Assembly: GCF_000974985.2 (NCBI RefSeq)
Contig: NZ_LAVA02000052.1
Coordinates: 1-64,000 of the forward strand
Source: Streptomyces mangrovisoli
Lineage (GTDB): Bacteria > Actinomycetota > Actinomycetes > Streptomycetales > Streptomycetaceae
Direction: 5' to 3'
Length of the DNA stretch: 64,000 nt
Shown here: positions 17,900 through 25,366 of the stretch, in pieces
Layout of the letters: every line of letters starts with the position of its first letter
Numbering within the stretch: the first letter of the stretch is position 1
The notes under the pieces: model-generated
Databases searched by the model: none
Told to the model about the DNA's origin: nothing
The model's input: only the letters and a program-made list of their open reading frames with translations
Program-made: the position numbers and the translations under genes

Positions 17900-18955
17900 A
17901 TGGCAAGCCACGGAACTCGAGGCCGGGGCGGTCGTCGCCCCACTCTCGAGGAGGTCGCCGCTCGCGCCGGGGTGGGACGGGGGACCGTCTCCCGGGTGAT
18001 CAACGGCTCGCCCCGGGTGAGCGAGGCGACCCGGGCCGCCGTCGAGGCGGCCGTCGAGGAGCTCGGCTACGTTCCGAACAACGCCGCCCGCGCCCTGGCC
18101 GCCAACCGCACGGACGCGATCGCCCTCGTCGTCCCCGAACCCGAGACCCGGTTCTTCGCGGAACCGTACTTCTCGGACATGTTGCGTGGTGTGGGGGCCG
18201 AACTGTCCGAGACCGAGATGCAGTTGCTGCTGATATTCGCGGGCAGCGACCGCGAGCGGCGCCGGCTCGCGGAGTACCTCGCCGCGCACCGGGTCGACGG
18301 CGTGCTGCTGGTCTCCGTGCACGCGGACGACCCGCTGCCCGATCTGCTCGGCCAGCTGGAGATCCCCGCCGTCATCAGCGGCCCGCGCTCCTCGGCGGAG
18401 ACGCTCACCTCCGTGGACTCCGACAACTTCGGCGGCGGGCGGCAGGCCGTGGAGCACCTGCTCGCGCGCGGCCGCCGGACCGTCGCGCACATCACCGGCC
18501 GGCTCGACGTCTACGGCGCCCAGCGGCGCGTGGACGGCTACCGTGAGGGGCTGCGCGCGGCGGGGCACGTGGTCGACGAACGGCTCATCGAGCCGGGCGA
18601 CTTCACCGAGGAGGGCGGCCGCCGGGCCATGACCCGGCTGCTGGAGCGCTGCCCCGAGCTGGACGCGGTCTTCGCCGGCTCGGACGTCATGGCGTCCGGC
18701 GCCCGCCAGGTGCTGCGCGAGGCGGGCCGGCGCATCCCGGACGACGTGGCGCTCGTCGGCTACGACGACTCGGCCATCGCCCGCCACATGGACCCGCCGC
18801 TGACCAGCGTGCGCCAGCCCATAGAGGAGATGGGTCGCGCCATGATCGAGCTCCTCCTGAACGACATCGCGGACAGCCGCCCGGCAGTCTCCCGCGACCT
18901 GGAACGCCGCCACGCGGTACTCCCGACCCAACTGGTCCACCGCACGTCGTCCTGA
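17900..18955 (+). CDS. cebR: LacI-family cellobiose-responsive repressor CebR
   Basis: A 351-aa LacI/GalR regulator. The N-terminal helix-turn-helix reads TLEEVAARAGVGRGTVSRVI (about residues 14-33), followed by the hinge and a periplasmic-binding-protein-like sensor domain. ATG 17900 is chosen because GGGAGG lies 8 nt upstream; ATG 17873 is in frame but has no comparable site. It is divergent from cebEFG and should bind the boxes at 17673-17690 and 14095-14108. Confidence 0.93.
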   Translation: MASHGTRGRGGRRPTLEEVAARAGVGRGTVSRVINGSPRVSEATRAAVEAAVEELGYVPNNAARALAANRTDAIALVVPEPETRFFAEPYFSDMLRGVGAELSETEMQLLLIFAGSDRERRRLAEYLAAHRVDGVLLVSVHADDPLPDLLGQLEIPAVISGPRSSAETLTSVDSDNFGGGRQAVEHLLARGRRTVAHITGRLDVYGAQRRVDGYREGLRAAGHVVDERLIEPGDFTEEGGRRAMTRLLERCPELDAVFAGSDVMASGARQVLREAGRRIPDDVALVGYDDSAIARHMDPPLTSVRQPIEEMGRAMIELLLNDIADSRPAVSRDLERRHAVLPTQLVHRTSS

Positions 18956-19315
18956 CCCCGCGGCCGTGCAATCCCCCCCCAGGAGGGGGCGGTCCCCGGC
19001 CCTTCGGGAGGAGGCGGCCGGCCGGTGCGGGTGCGTCGTAGCCGGTCGCGCAGTTCCCCGCGCCCCTTGCAGGGCCGCGGCGACCGCCCGCGACACACCG
19101 ACGCCCGGCCGACCCCCTCAGGGGCGCGGGGAACTGCGCGGCCAACCGCGACGGTCCCGCACCCGACAACGGTCCGTACCCCTCCAGGGTCTCGGTGACC
19201 GCCCGCGACACACCGAGCGTCACGCCAACCCCCTCAGGGGCGCGGGGAACTGCGCGGCCAACCACGACGCACCCGCACCGGACAGCCGACCGAAGAACCC
19301 CGCCGACCCGCGCGG
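18956..19315. other. Intergenic region with duplicated segment and three dispersed elements
   Basis: No gene is supported in this 360-bp gap between converging cebR and the TetR gene. It holds one minus-oriented copy (19047-19066) and two plus-oriented copies (19121-19140 and 19237-19256) of the dispersed element. The last two are part of a roughly 90-bp direct duplication. Confidence 0.6.
19047..19256. repeat. Dispersed GC elements (copies 4-6) and about 90-bp direct duplication
   Basis: Copy 4 at 19047-19066 is inverted relative to copies 5 (19121-19140) and 6 (19237-19256). The segments about 19082-19172 and 19197-19286 share blocks such as GACCGCCCGCGACACACCGA plus the repeat core, offset by about 115 bp. 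That shows a local duplication with divergence. Confidence 0.8.
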
Positions 19316-19954
19316 TCAGCGCACCCCGCGCACCTGCCACCCCCGCTCCAGCAGATCGAACGCCGCGTTCACGGTCGCGGCCGGATCCGCCGTCGTACCG
19401 GCGAGCGCCCGCGCCTCCAGAGCGAAGTGCGCGAGGGCCGCGCAGCGGGGATCGTCCGCGGCCACGCCGAGATCCGCCGCGACGGCCTCGGCCAGCGCGT
19501 GCTCGTGCCGCAGCCACATCCGCCGGTGGTACTCGACCAGCGCCGGGGTGCTCCGCACCAGCCGGTTGAACACGTCGAGCTCCTCGTCGCGCCCGCCGGC
19601 CGCGACGACGCGGGCCCCCAGCATGTGGACGCGCAGGGCCTGGATCACCGACGTTCCCGGCGCCCGCTCGCGCACCACCGCCACCAGGGCCGCCTCCTGG
19701 TCCGAGTCCAGGTCGAAGACGAGCGCCTCCTTGCTGGGGAAGTGCTTGAACAGGGTGGTGGTGGAGACGTCCGCGGCCTCGGCGACGTCCCGGACGCTCA
19801 CCTGGTCGTAGCCGTGGGCGAGGAAGAGTTCCAGGGCCGCGTCCGCGAGCGCCTTGCGGGTCGCGGCCTTCTTCCGCTCGCGCCGCCCCGGCGGCTGCGA
19901 CTGCGAAGGCGGCGGCGCGCTCGCCGCCCGGCCCGAACCCGTGGTCTCCGACAT
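19316..19954 (-). CDS. TetR/AcrR-family transcriptional regulator
   Basis: A 212-aa regulator with a disordered N-terminus (residues 1-22, Ser/Pro/Gln rich). The helix-turn-helix (about 51-71, VSVRDVAEAADVSTTTLFKHF) is typical of TetR proteins, and the C-terminal region is the helical ligand domain. Converging cebR lies downstream and the GNAT gene is 55 bp upstream on the same strand, so the two could be co-transcribed. No target gene can be inferred. Confidence 0.88.
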   Translation of the reverse strand: MSETTGSGRAASAPPPSQSQPPGRRERKKAATRKALADAALELFLAHGYDQVSVRDVAEAADVSTTTLFKHFPSKEALVFDLDSDQEAALVAVVRERAPGTSVIQALRVHMLGARVVAAGGRDEELDVFNRLVRSTPALVEYHRRMWLRHEHALAEAVAADLGVAADDPRCAALAHFALEARALAGTTADPAATVNAAFDLLERGWQVRGVR

Positions 19955-20009
19955 GACAGCAGTCTAAGCGCCGGTTGCCCCGGTGAATAAGTTGAGCCGT
20001 TGCACCGAC

Positions 20010-20558
20010 TCAGCCGGCGTCGGCGGCCGGCCCGGCCGGCAGGTCGAGCCGCCAGCGCACCTCGCCGTCCTGCTCCTCGTCGGTCGCGGTGAGCCCGGCC
20101 GCGGCGGCCACGGCGGCGGAGGCCAGGTGGGCGGGGTGGACGTGCGCGACGACCGTACGGACGCCGTGCGCGGCGAGCCGCCCGACGAGCCCCCGGGCCG
20201 CCTCGGTGGCGAGCCCCCGGCCCTGCCAGGCGGTCCCGACGACCCAGGCGATCTCGGCGAGGTCCCGCGCGGGCACCAGCGTGGCCTGGACCGTGCCGGC
20301 GAGCCGGGAGTCCGCGCGCAGCCGGAGCACCCAGTTGCACCAGAGAACGCCGGGGTCCGGTGACCCGGCGGCCAGGCGCTCGTAACGGGCGCGAAGTTCC
20401 GCGCGGGAGAGGGGCGCGCCGCCGGTGAAGGCGTACAGCGCCGGGTCGCCGAGTACGGCGGCCATCTCGTCGGCGTGCGCGGGGCGCAACGGGACGAGGT
20501 CGAGGCGGGCGGTGCGGACGGTCTCCGTGCCGACGGTCACGGCGCGCAGGGCGGCCAC
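20010..20558 (-). CDS. GNAT-family N-acetyltransferase (RimJ/RimL-like)
   Basis: A 182-aa acetyltransferase of the GNAT fold. Its N-terminus resembles ribosomal-protein or small-molecule acetyltransferases (TARLDLVPLRPAHADEM), and the acetyl-CoA loop is near WQGRGLATEAARGLV. The substrate is unknown. The GTG at 20558 has GGAGG only 2-3 nt away; a GTG at 20540 is an alternative start. The gene begins just beyond the tRNA-His terminator. Confidence 0.82.
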   Translation of the reverse strand: MAALRAVTVGTETVRTARLDLVPLRPAHADEMAAVLGDPALYAFTGGAPLSRAELRARYERLAAGSPDPGVLWCNWVLRLRADSRLAGTVQATLVPARDLAEIAWVVGTAWQGRGLATEAARGLVGRLAAHGVRTVVAHVHPAHLASAAVAAAAGLTATDEEQDGEVRWRLDLPAGPAADAG

Positions 20559-20577
20559 CTCCTCCGGAAAACGAATC

Positions 20578-20613
20578 AGCCGGTGACCTCGATCTGCATC
20601 GAGGTCACCGGCT
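20578..20613 (-). terminator. Terminator of the tRNA-His gene
   Basis: A perfect 16-bp stem (20578-20593 with 20598-20613) with a 4-nt loop starts 10 nt after the tRNA 3' end on the minus strand. It is followed by GATTCGTTTT, so it is a strong Rho-independent terminator. Confidence 0.9.
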
Positions 20614-20623
20614 GACTACTCAG

Positions 20624-20697
20624 GGTGAGTGACGGGACTCGAACCCGCGGCATCCTGGACCACAACCAGGTGCTCTACCAGCTGAGCTACACCCACC
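20624..20697 (-). tRNA. tRNA-His (anticodon GTG)
   Basis: A complete cloverleaf on the minus strand. The 7-bp acceptor stem is GTGGGTG/CACTCAC with the extra G-1 (20697) opposite C73 (20624) that marks tRNA-His. The D-arm includes TAGCTCAGCTGGTAGAGC, the anticodon loop TTGTGGT sits on a 5-bp stem, and the T-arm is GCGGGTTCGAGTCCCGT. CCA is not encoded. Confidence 0.97.
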
Positions 20698-20814
20698 ATG
20701 ACCGCTTCGGTTCGGCTACTGCCTTCTCCGACCGGCCGAGAAAAAGTGTACAGGGTCCGAAGGGGTGCTCGCGCACGCCTTTTCCGGGGGGCCGCCGCGC
20801 CGGTGCGCGGCGGG

Positions 20815-21417
20815 CTACTGCGCGGGCACGACGTGCTTCGCCGCGATCGTCCGGGCGGTGTCGGAGTCGGGTCCGGGCTGCGGCACGAAGATGGCCTCGC
20901 GGTAGTAGCGCAGCTCGGCGATGGACTCGCGGATGTCGGCGAGGGCCCGGTGGTTGCCGTTCTTCTCCGGGCTGTTGAAGTAGGCCCGCGGGTACCAGCG
21001 CCGCGCGAGCTCCTTCACGGACGAGACGTCGACGATGCGGTAGTGGAGGTACTCCTCCAGCGTCGGCATGTCCCGGAGCAGGAAGCCGCGGTCGGTGCCG
21101 ACGGAGTTGCCGCACAGCGGCGCCTTGCCGGGCTCCTTGACGTGCTCGCGGATGTAGGCGAGGACCTGCGCCTCGGCGTCGGCCAGGGTGGTGCCGCCGG
21201 CCAGCTCCTCGAGCAGCCCCGACGCGGTGTGCATCTGACGCACCACCTCCGGCATCGTCTCCAGCGCCGCGTCCGGCGGGCGGATGACGATGTCCACCCC
21301 CTCGCCGAGTACGTTCAGCTCGGAGTCGGTGACGAGGGCGGCCACCTCGATGAGCGCGTCGTCGGACAGCGAGAGGCCGGTCATCTCGCAGTCGATCCAC
21401 ACCATGCGATCGTTCAT
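20815..21417 (-). CDS. orn: Oligoribonuclease (3'-5' exoribonuclease)
   Basis: A 200-aa DEDDh exonuclease that degrades di- to pentaribonucleotides, including pGpG from cyclic-di-GMP turnover. D9 and E11 in WIDCEMTG are the first catalytic pair, and HRALADIRESI near the C-terminus supplies the His and last Asp. ATG 21417 is preceded by AAGGTGAG; the GTG at 21426 is a weaker start. orn lies between adpA and tRNA-His, as in other streptomycetes, where it affects growth and development. Confidence 0.95.
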   Translation of the reverse strand: MNDRMVWIDCEMTGLSLSDDALIEVAALVTDSELNVLGEGVDIVIRPPDAALETMPEVVRQMHTASGLLEELAGGTTLADAEAQVLAYIREHVKEPGKAPLCGNSVGTDRGFLLRDMPTLEEYLHYRIVDVSSVKELARRWYPRAYFNSPEKNGNHRALADIRESIAELRYYREAIFVPQPGPDSDTARTIAAKHVVPAQ

Positions 21418-21519
21418 GTGTCTCACCTTACGGCCCGGTGGGGCGAGGCGGGCCGGTCGTGCGGTGACCTTGTGGCGCGAGGGACGGCCGGGACACCCTC
21501 GCCGAGCCCGGTGTGCGGG

Positions 21520-21555
21520 CGCGGGGGTGGCGGCGCACCGGCCGTCACCCCCGCG
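21520..21555. terminator. Hairpin between adpA and orn
   Basis: Arms CGCGGGGGTG (21520-21529) and CACCCCCGCG (21546-21555) pair perfectly around 16 nt, about 10 bp after the adpA stop. It is a probable adpA terminator or 3'-stabilising stem. Confidence 0.5.
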
Positions 21556-21564
21556 TTCCTCACG

Positions 21565-22827
21565 TCATGCTCCGCTGCGCTGCCCCGGCAGGCTGGCCCT
21601 GGTCGGGACATAGGGGTCCCGGCCGTCCAGCGCCGCCGACAGGTGCGCCGGCGCGCCCACCGCGCTCGCCGCCGCCGTACGGCGGGCCTGGTGCGGCACC
21701 GGACCCTCCGGGTGCAGCGGGGTCGGCAGCCCGGCACCGCCACCGAGGGCACCGGGAGCACCGGGACCCGCCGTGGCCGTGCCGTCGGAGTCGCCCGGCC
21801 GCTCGCTCTGCGGGCGGCGCGCCCGGTAGGCCGCCCGGTAGGCGGCGGGCGACGAGCCCAGCTGGCGGCGGAAGTGCCCGCGCAGGGCGACCGGCGAGCG
21901 GAAGCCGCAGCGGCCCGCGACCTCGTCCACGGAGTAGTCCGACGTCTCCAGCAGGCGCTGCGCCTGAAGCACCCGCTGGGTGATCAGCCACTGGAGCGGC
22001 GCGCTGCCGGTCAGCGACCGGAAGCGGCGGTCGAAGGTGCGCCGGCTCATGTAGGCGCGCGCCGCCAGCGTCTCGACGTCGAACTGCTCGTGCAGGTGCT
22101 CCAGCGCCCAGGCGACGACCTCGGCGAGCGGGTCGGCGCCGATCTCCTCGGGTAAAGAGCGGTCCAGGTAGCGTTCCTGACCCCCCGTCCGGCGCGGCGG
22201 GACGACCAGCCGGCGGGCCAGCGCGCCGGCCGCCTCGTTGCCGTGGTCGGTCCGCACGATGTGCAGGCAGAGGTCGATTCCGGCCGCGGTGCCCGCGGAG
22301 GTGAGGACGTCCCCGTCGTCGACGAAGAGCTCCCTCGGGTCGACGTGCACCGACGGATAGCGCTTGGCCAGCGTCGGCGCGTACATCCAGTGGGTCGTCG
22401 CCGGGCGGCCGTCCAGCAGGCCCGCCGCCGCGAGGACGAAGGCGCCGGTGCACAGCCCGACGATGCGGGCGCCCTCCTCGTGGGCCCGGCGGAGCGCGTC
22501 GAGCGCCTCCTCCGGTGGCGGCGAGGTGATCGAACGCCAGGCGGGCACGACGACCGTGCCCGCCCGCGAGATCGCCTCCAGGCCGTGCGGCGCGGTGAGT
22601 TCCAGGCCCCCTGTGGTCCGCAGTGGGCCTTCCTCACCGCCGCACACCAGCAGTCGGTAGCGCGGCACGCCGGCGTCCTGGCGGTCGATCCCGAACACCG
22701 ACAGCGGTATGGAACTCTCGAAGATGGGGCCGCCGCTGAACAGAAGCACCGCGACGATCTCCTTGCGGCGTCGCCCGGAAAGCTTCCGGGCCGCGGCTTC
22801 CGGCGCGGCAGTGGAGTCGTGGCTCAT
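21565..22827 (-). CDS. adpA: AraC/DJ-1-type master developmental regulator AdpA
   Basis: A 420-aa protein highly like AdpA/BldH. An N-terminal DJ-1/PfpI dimerisation domain (about residues 19-190) contains VGLCTGAFVL. The AraC-type double helix-turn-helix domain (about 240-338) reads FDVETLAARAYMSRRTFDRRF and SVDEVAGRCGF. A Pro/Ala/Gly-rich tail follows. The interdomain linker has a TTA leucine codon at residue 225 (22153-22155), read by the bldA tRNA, so translation is tied to development. ATG 22827 starts the well-known MSHDS N-terminus. AdpA activates many morphology, protease and antibiotic genes and controls its own promoter. Confidence 0.97.
   Translation of the reverse strand: MSHDSTAAPEAAARKLSGRRRKEIVAVLLFSGGPIFESSIPLSVFGIDRQDAGVPRYRLLVCGGEEGPLRTTGGLELTAPHGLEAISRAGTVVVPAWRSITSPPPEEALDALRRAHEEGARIVGLCTGAFVLAAAGLLDGRPATTHWMYAPTLAKRYPSVHVDPRELFVDDGDVLTSAGTAAGIDLCLHIVRTDHGNEAAGALARRLVVPPRRTGGQERYLDRSLPEEIGADPLAEVVAWALEHLHEQFDVETLAARAYMSRRTFDRRFRSLTGSAPLQWLITQRVLQAQRLLETSDYSVDEVAGRCGFRSPVALRGHFRRQLGSSPAAYRAAYRARRPQSERPGDSDGTATAGPGAPGALGGGAGLPTPLHPEGPVPHQARRTAAASAVGAPAHLSAALDGRDPYVPTRASLPGQRSGA
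22153..22155 (-). promoter_or_regulatory. bldA-dependent TTA codon in adpA
   Basis: The minus strand reads TCT TTA CCC (Ser-Leu-Pro). TTA is very rare in Streptomyces, and its place in the AdpA linker is the classical translational switch depending on bldA tRNA-Leu(UAA). Confidence 0.95.
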
Positions 22828-23212
22828 CCTGCTAAGCCCCCCTCGGTGGTCGCGGCGCCCTGATCCCTTCGGGTCTGTCGCTCCAACACGTTTCCCCTCG
22901 GTCCTGCACGAGTCCCCCGCCGTAACAGTCAAGATCGAATCTACTGTGTCGCGTGATGCCGGCGTGGCCAGTTCGCCACCCGGCTCATTGTCGACATGGC
23001 AACTTGGCGTGAAGCATTCGATCACGAAGCGTTGCACTCGTGGGCCGTGCAGGGAAGTGCGCCTCGTGGCAGTGGCCAATCCACGTAGGGTGCGTGGGCC
23101 CTCGCGGACTCTGTTCCCGCAGGTGGCACGGGGGTTGGGGGGTGTCAGGGGTAGGGGATGCGCGGTGGCGTGAAGTTGGCTGAAAAGATACGGGCGCGTG
23201 CGCGGAAACCGG
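22828..23212. promoter_or_regulatory. adpA promoter and long leader region
   Basis: This 385-bp region between adpA and the upstream membrane-protein gene is distinctly less GC-rich than its surroundings. It contains a perfect AdpA consensus site and a 9-of-10 match (TGGCGTGAAG, 23005-23014). No gene is supported within it. Confidence 0.6.
22965..22974 (+). promoter_or_regulatory. AdpA-binding consensus (autoregulation site)
   Basis: TGGCCAGTTC fits the AdpA consensus TGGCSNGWWY at all ten positions, 138 bp upstream of the adpA start. This fits autoregulation reported for AdpA. The consensus is degenerate, so a chance match is possible. Confidence 0.55.
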
Positions 23213-23536
23213 TCAGTCGACCGGTGTATGCCCTTCCGTGCGCCGCCCGCCCCGGTGGGCGCCGACCGTGCCCCGGTGGTGCCGGCCGCGGGGCGCCGGC
23301 ACCGCGTCGTCGGGCAGCGGCCGGGCCGCGCCGCGCTCGGAGCGGCGCAGCAGCACCCGGCAGGCGGCGGTGACCGCGGCCAGGCCCAGCGCCGTCCCGG
23401 TGGCCCCGGCCAGCGAGGTGCCGTACCAGACGAGGACCACCGGGACGAGGACGCAGCTGAAGGCCGCCCAGCGGACCACGTCCGTCGCCGCCTCCTTGCC
23501 GGGGTGGGACTCGGGGGAGGGGCGGGGTCCGGACAT
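23213..23536 (-). CDS. Small conserved membrane protein upstream of adpA
   Basis: A 107-aa protein with two hydrophobic segments (about residues 20-40 and 43-62) and a hydrophilic Arg/His-rich C-terminal tail. The ATG at 23536 has GAGGAG 7 nt upstream, which rules out the longer frame. Function unknown. A gene of this kind precedes adpA in other streptomycetes as I recall. The 385-bp gap suggests adpA has its own promoter. Confidence 0.72.
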   Translation of the reverse strand: MSGPRPSPESHPGKEAATDVVRWAAFSCVLVPVVLVWYGTSLAGATGTALGLAAVTAACRVLLRRSERGAARPLPDDAVPAPRGRHHRGTVGAHRGGRRTEGHTPVD

Positions 23537-24009
23537 GGCGTGCTCCTCACGACGGGGGTTCCCCGGGTTCAACGGCCGTTCGACCGGTCGGTCACTGTGC
23601 GTGCCCGGGCGCGGGGCCGGACGGCGGAGCGGGGCGCGGGTCCCGGAGGGGGACAGGATGGCCCGGGAAAGGGCGGCGGAGTACCCCCGGCGGCGCGGCG
23701 GGGCGCCGCGGGGCGCGCGTCGCGGGGCGTGCGGAGCACGTGCCTCCGGTAAGTGAACGCTGTGCAAACCGCCTGTACGAGGCAGCAACCATTGCGTGAC
23801 GGGCGCCCCCTCGTGCATGCTCCGGGGAACCCTCGCGGACGGGTGTGCCCCGACGGGCTTCGGCCGCGAGCCGGTGGAGCGCGAGGTCTGGGCTTAAGGA
23901 GGCGTGCCGCCGTACCCTTGCGGGTATGGGGTTGGGAAGATGATTCCCGGACACAGCTCCGCCGCACACTGTCGTCCCCACCCACGAGGATCAAAACGCC
24001 GAGAATCCC
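23537..24009. other. 473-bp divergent intergenic region, no gene found
   Basis: The region lies between the small membrane protein (minus) and the universal stress gene (plus). Open frames here lack ribosome-binding sites and recognisable products. It includes a very GC-rich stretch (about 23685-23735), and a short stem TACCC-TTGC-GGGTA (23913-23926) about 85 bp before the stress gene. Promoters for both genes are expected here. Confidence 0.45.
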
Positions 24010-24537
24010 ATGGCCGGTCACGAATTCTTCGAACCCGCGGACCGCAAGCGGCGGGTCGCCGATCCCACGGCGTCCGACCCCTTGGCGGCGGAAGAGGCGC
24101 GCCCTTCCTGCGATCCCGCATTCCTGCACGGAGTGGTCGTCGGCTTCGACGGCTCGACCTCCAGTGAGCGTGCCCTCGCCTACGCGATCGGCATGGCCCA
24201 CCGTTCCGGTTCCGGCCTGATCATCGTGCATGTGGCCAACCGGCTGCCCACCACGGTGTGGGCGGGCTGCGAGCCGCCCGTCTTCGTGGACGTGCCGGAC
24301 CACCGCACCGAGGTGCTCGGCCTCGAACTCGCCTGCGCGGACTACCTCTCCGAGGTGCCGTGGATCCTGGTCGAGCGCGGCGGCGACATCTGCCACGAAC
24401 TCGAAGAGGTGGGGCGGGAGTACGGGGCGGACGCGATCGTCGTCGGCTCGACGCACGGCATCGTGGGCCGCATCTTCGGCTCCGTGGCGGGGCGGCTCGC
24501 CAAGCGCGCGCAGCGCCCGGTCGTCGTCATTCCGTAA
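24010..24537 (+). CDS. Universal stress protein UspA family
   Basis: A 175-aa protein with a single UspA domain after a charged N-terminal extension of about 38 residues. The fold begins VVVGFDGSTSSERAL. The ATP-binding signature is in GSTHGIVGRIFGSVAGRLA (G-2x-G-9x-G-S type with slight variation), and the end VVVIP is typical. It probably binds ATP and is induced by stress or stationary phase. The molecular role of single-domain Usp proteins is usually unknown. Confidence 0.9.
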   Translation: MAGHEFFEPADRKRRVADPTASDPLAAEEARPSCDPAFLHGVVVGFDGSTSSERALAYAIGMAHRSGSGLIIVHVANRLPTTVWAGCEPPVFVDVPDHRTEVLGLELACADYLSEVPWILVERGGDICHELEEVGREYGADAIVVGSTHGIVGRIFGSVAGRLAKRAQRPVVVIP

Positions 24538-24600
24538 CTCCGCGTTCGCCCAGGCAGGTTGGCTGCCGGGCGCGGTGGAGCCCCTTTCCCGGACGGGTGA

Positions 24601-24618
24601 GCCCGCGCGTGCGCGGGC
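24601..24618. terminator. Short GC hairpin after the stress-protein gene
   Basis: GCCCGCG and CGCGGGC pair around 4 nt and are followed by GTGTTTGTG, 63 bp after the stop of the universal stress gene. Confidence 0.5.
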
Positions 24619-24691
24619 GTGTTTGTGCCCTTGTGAAGTCAGGGCATATATCGCTCACCGCACGACCGCACATGCAGGAAGGGAGCCCGCC

Positions 24692-25258
24692 GTGGACAAC
24701 GACGTCTCCGCGGGAAGCAGCACGACCACCGTCGTCGGCCGACTCGCCCTGGGAATCACCCTGTTGGCCTTCGGCTTCGGATACACGGATGTGATCGACG
24801 GCGTATCGGCCGCCGACGCCGTGTCACTGGCCCACTATGTGGGCGGAGTTGCTCTGTTCGTCGCCGGTCTGCTCGCGTTCCGCGACCGGGACACCACGAC
24901 CGGTACGGCCTACGCGGCCCTCGGCGCGCTCTGGTTCACCTGGGCCGTCGGTGCCGGAACCACCGCATCCGCCAACGCGGCAGGGATGTTCCTGCTGCTC
25001 TTCGCCCTGGTCGCGCTGACCCTCACCCTGGCGGGCGGGGACCAACTGACACAGGGCACCTACGGGTTGTTCTTCGCCGCCCTGGTGCTGCTGGCGATCG
25101 CGCAGTTCGCCGACAACGGCTCCCTGGCGAAGATCGGCGGCTGGGTCGCCGTGGCCGCGGGAGCGGTGGCCTGGTACGCGGCCACCGCGTCGCTCGCGCA
25201 CTGGCCGACGGCCCTGCCCCGTCGCGCTGCCGGCCGGGGGGTGACGGCCACCGGCTGA
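24692..25258 (+). CDS. GPR1/FUN34/YaaH-like integral membrane protein
   Basis: A 188-aa polytopic membrane protein with about six hydrophobic segments, starting near residue 12. Spacing, size and the LTLAGGDQLTQGTYGLFF stretch resemble the acetate/succinate transporter family (SatP, Ady2), but the family NPAP(L/V)GL motif is not evident. The assignment is tentative and it could be another small membrane family. GTG 24692 has GGAAGGGAG upstream. It converges on glmS. Confidence 0.7.
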   Translation: MDNDVSAGSSTTTVVGRLALGITLLAFGFGYTDVIDGVSAADAVSLAHYVGGVALFVAGLLAFRDRDTTTGTAYAALGALWFTWAVGAGTTASANAAGMFLLLFALVALTLTLAGGDQLTQGTYGLFFAALVLLAIAQFADNGSLAKIGGWVAVAAGAVAWYAATASLAHWPTALPRRAAGRGVTATG

Positions 25259-25304
25259 ACGGCAGCCGACGCCGGGGCGCCGGGCGCCTCCGGCGGAACA
25301 GCGG

Positions 25305-25342
25305 CGGACCCCCGCGTGTCAGGTGGCACACGCGAGGGTCCG
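25305..25342. terminator. Bidirectional terminator between convergent genes
   Basis: Two 15-nt arms (25305-25319 and 25328-25342) pair except for one C/A mismatch and enclose 8 nt. The element sits 24 bp before the glmS stop and can serve both genes. Confidence 0.75.
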
Positions 25343-25366
25343 TTCGCACTCCGGTCGCGCAATCCG

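Noticed and set aside
19047..19256. Insertion sequence
   Set aside because: No transposase frame and no target-site duplication; only short dispersed elements are present.
20624..20697. Integration (att) site at tRNA-His
   Set aside because: No integrase and no second copy of the tRNA 3' end were found nearby.
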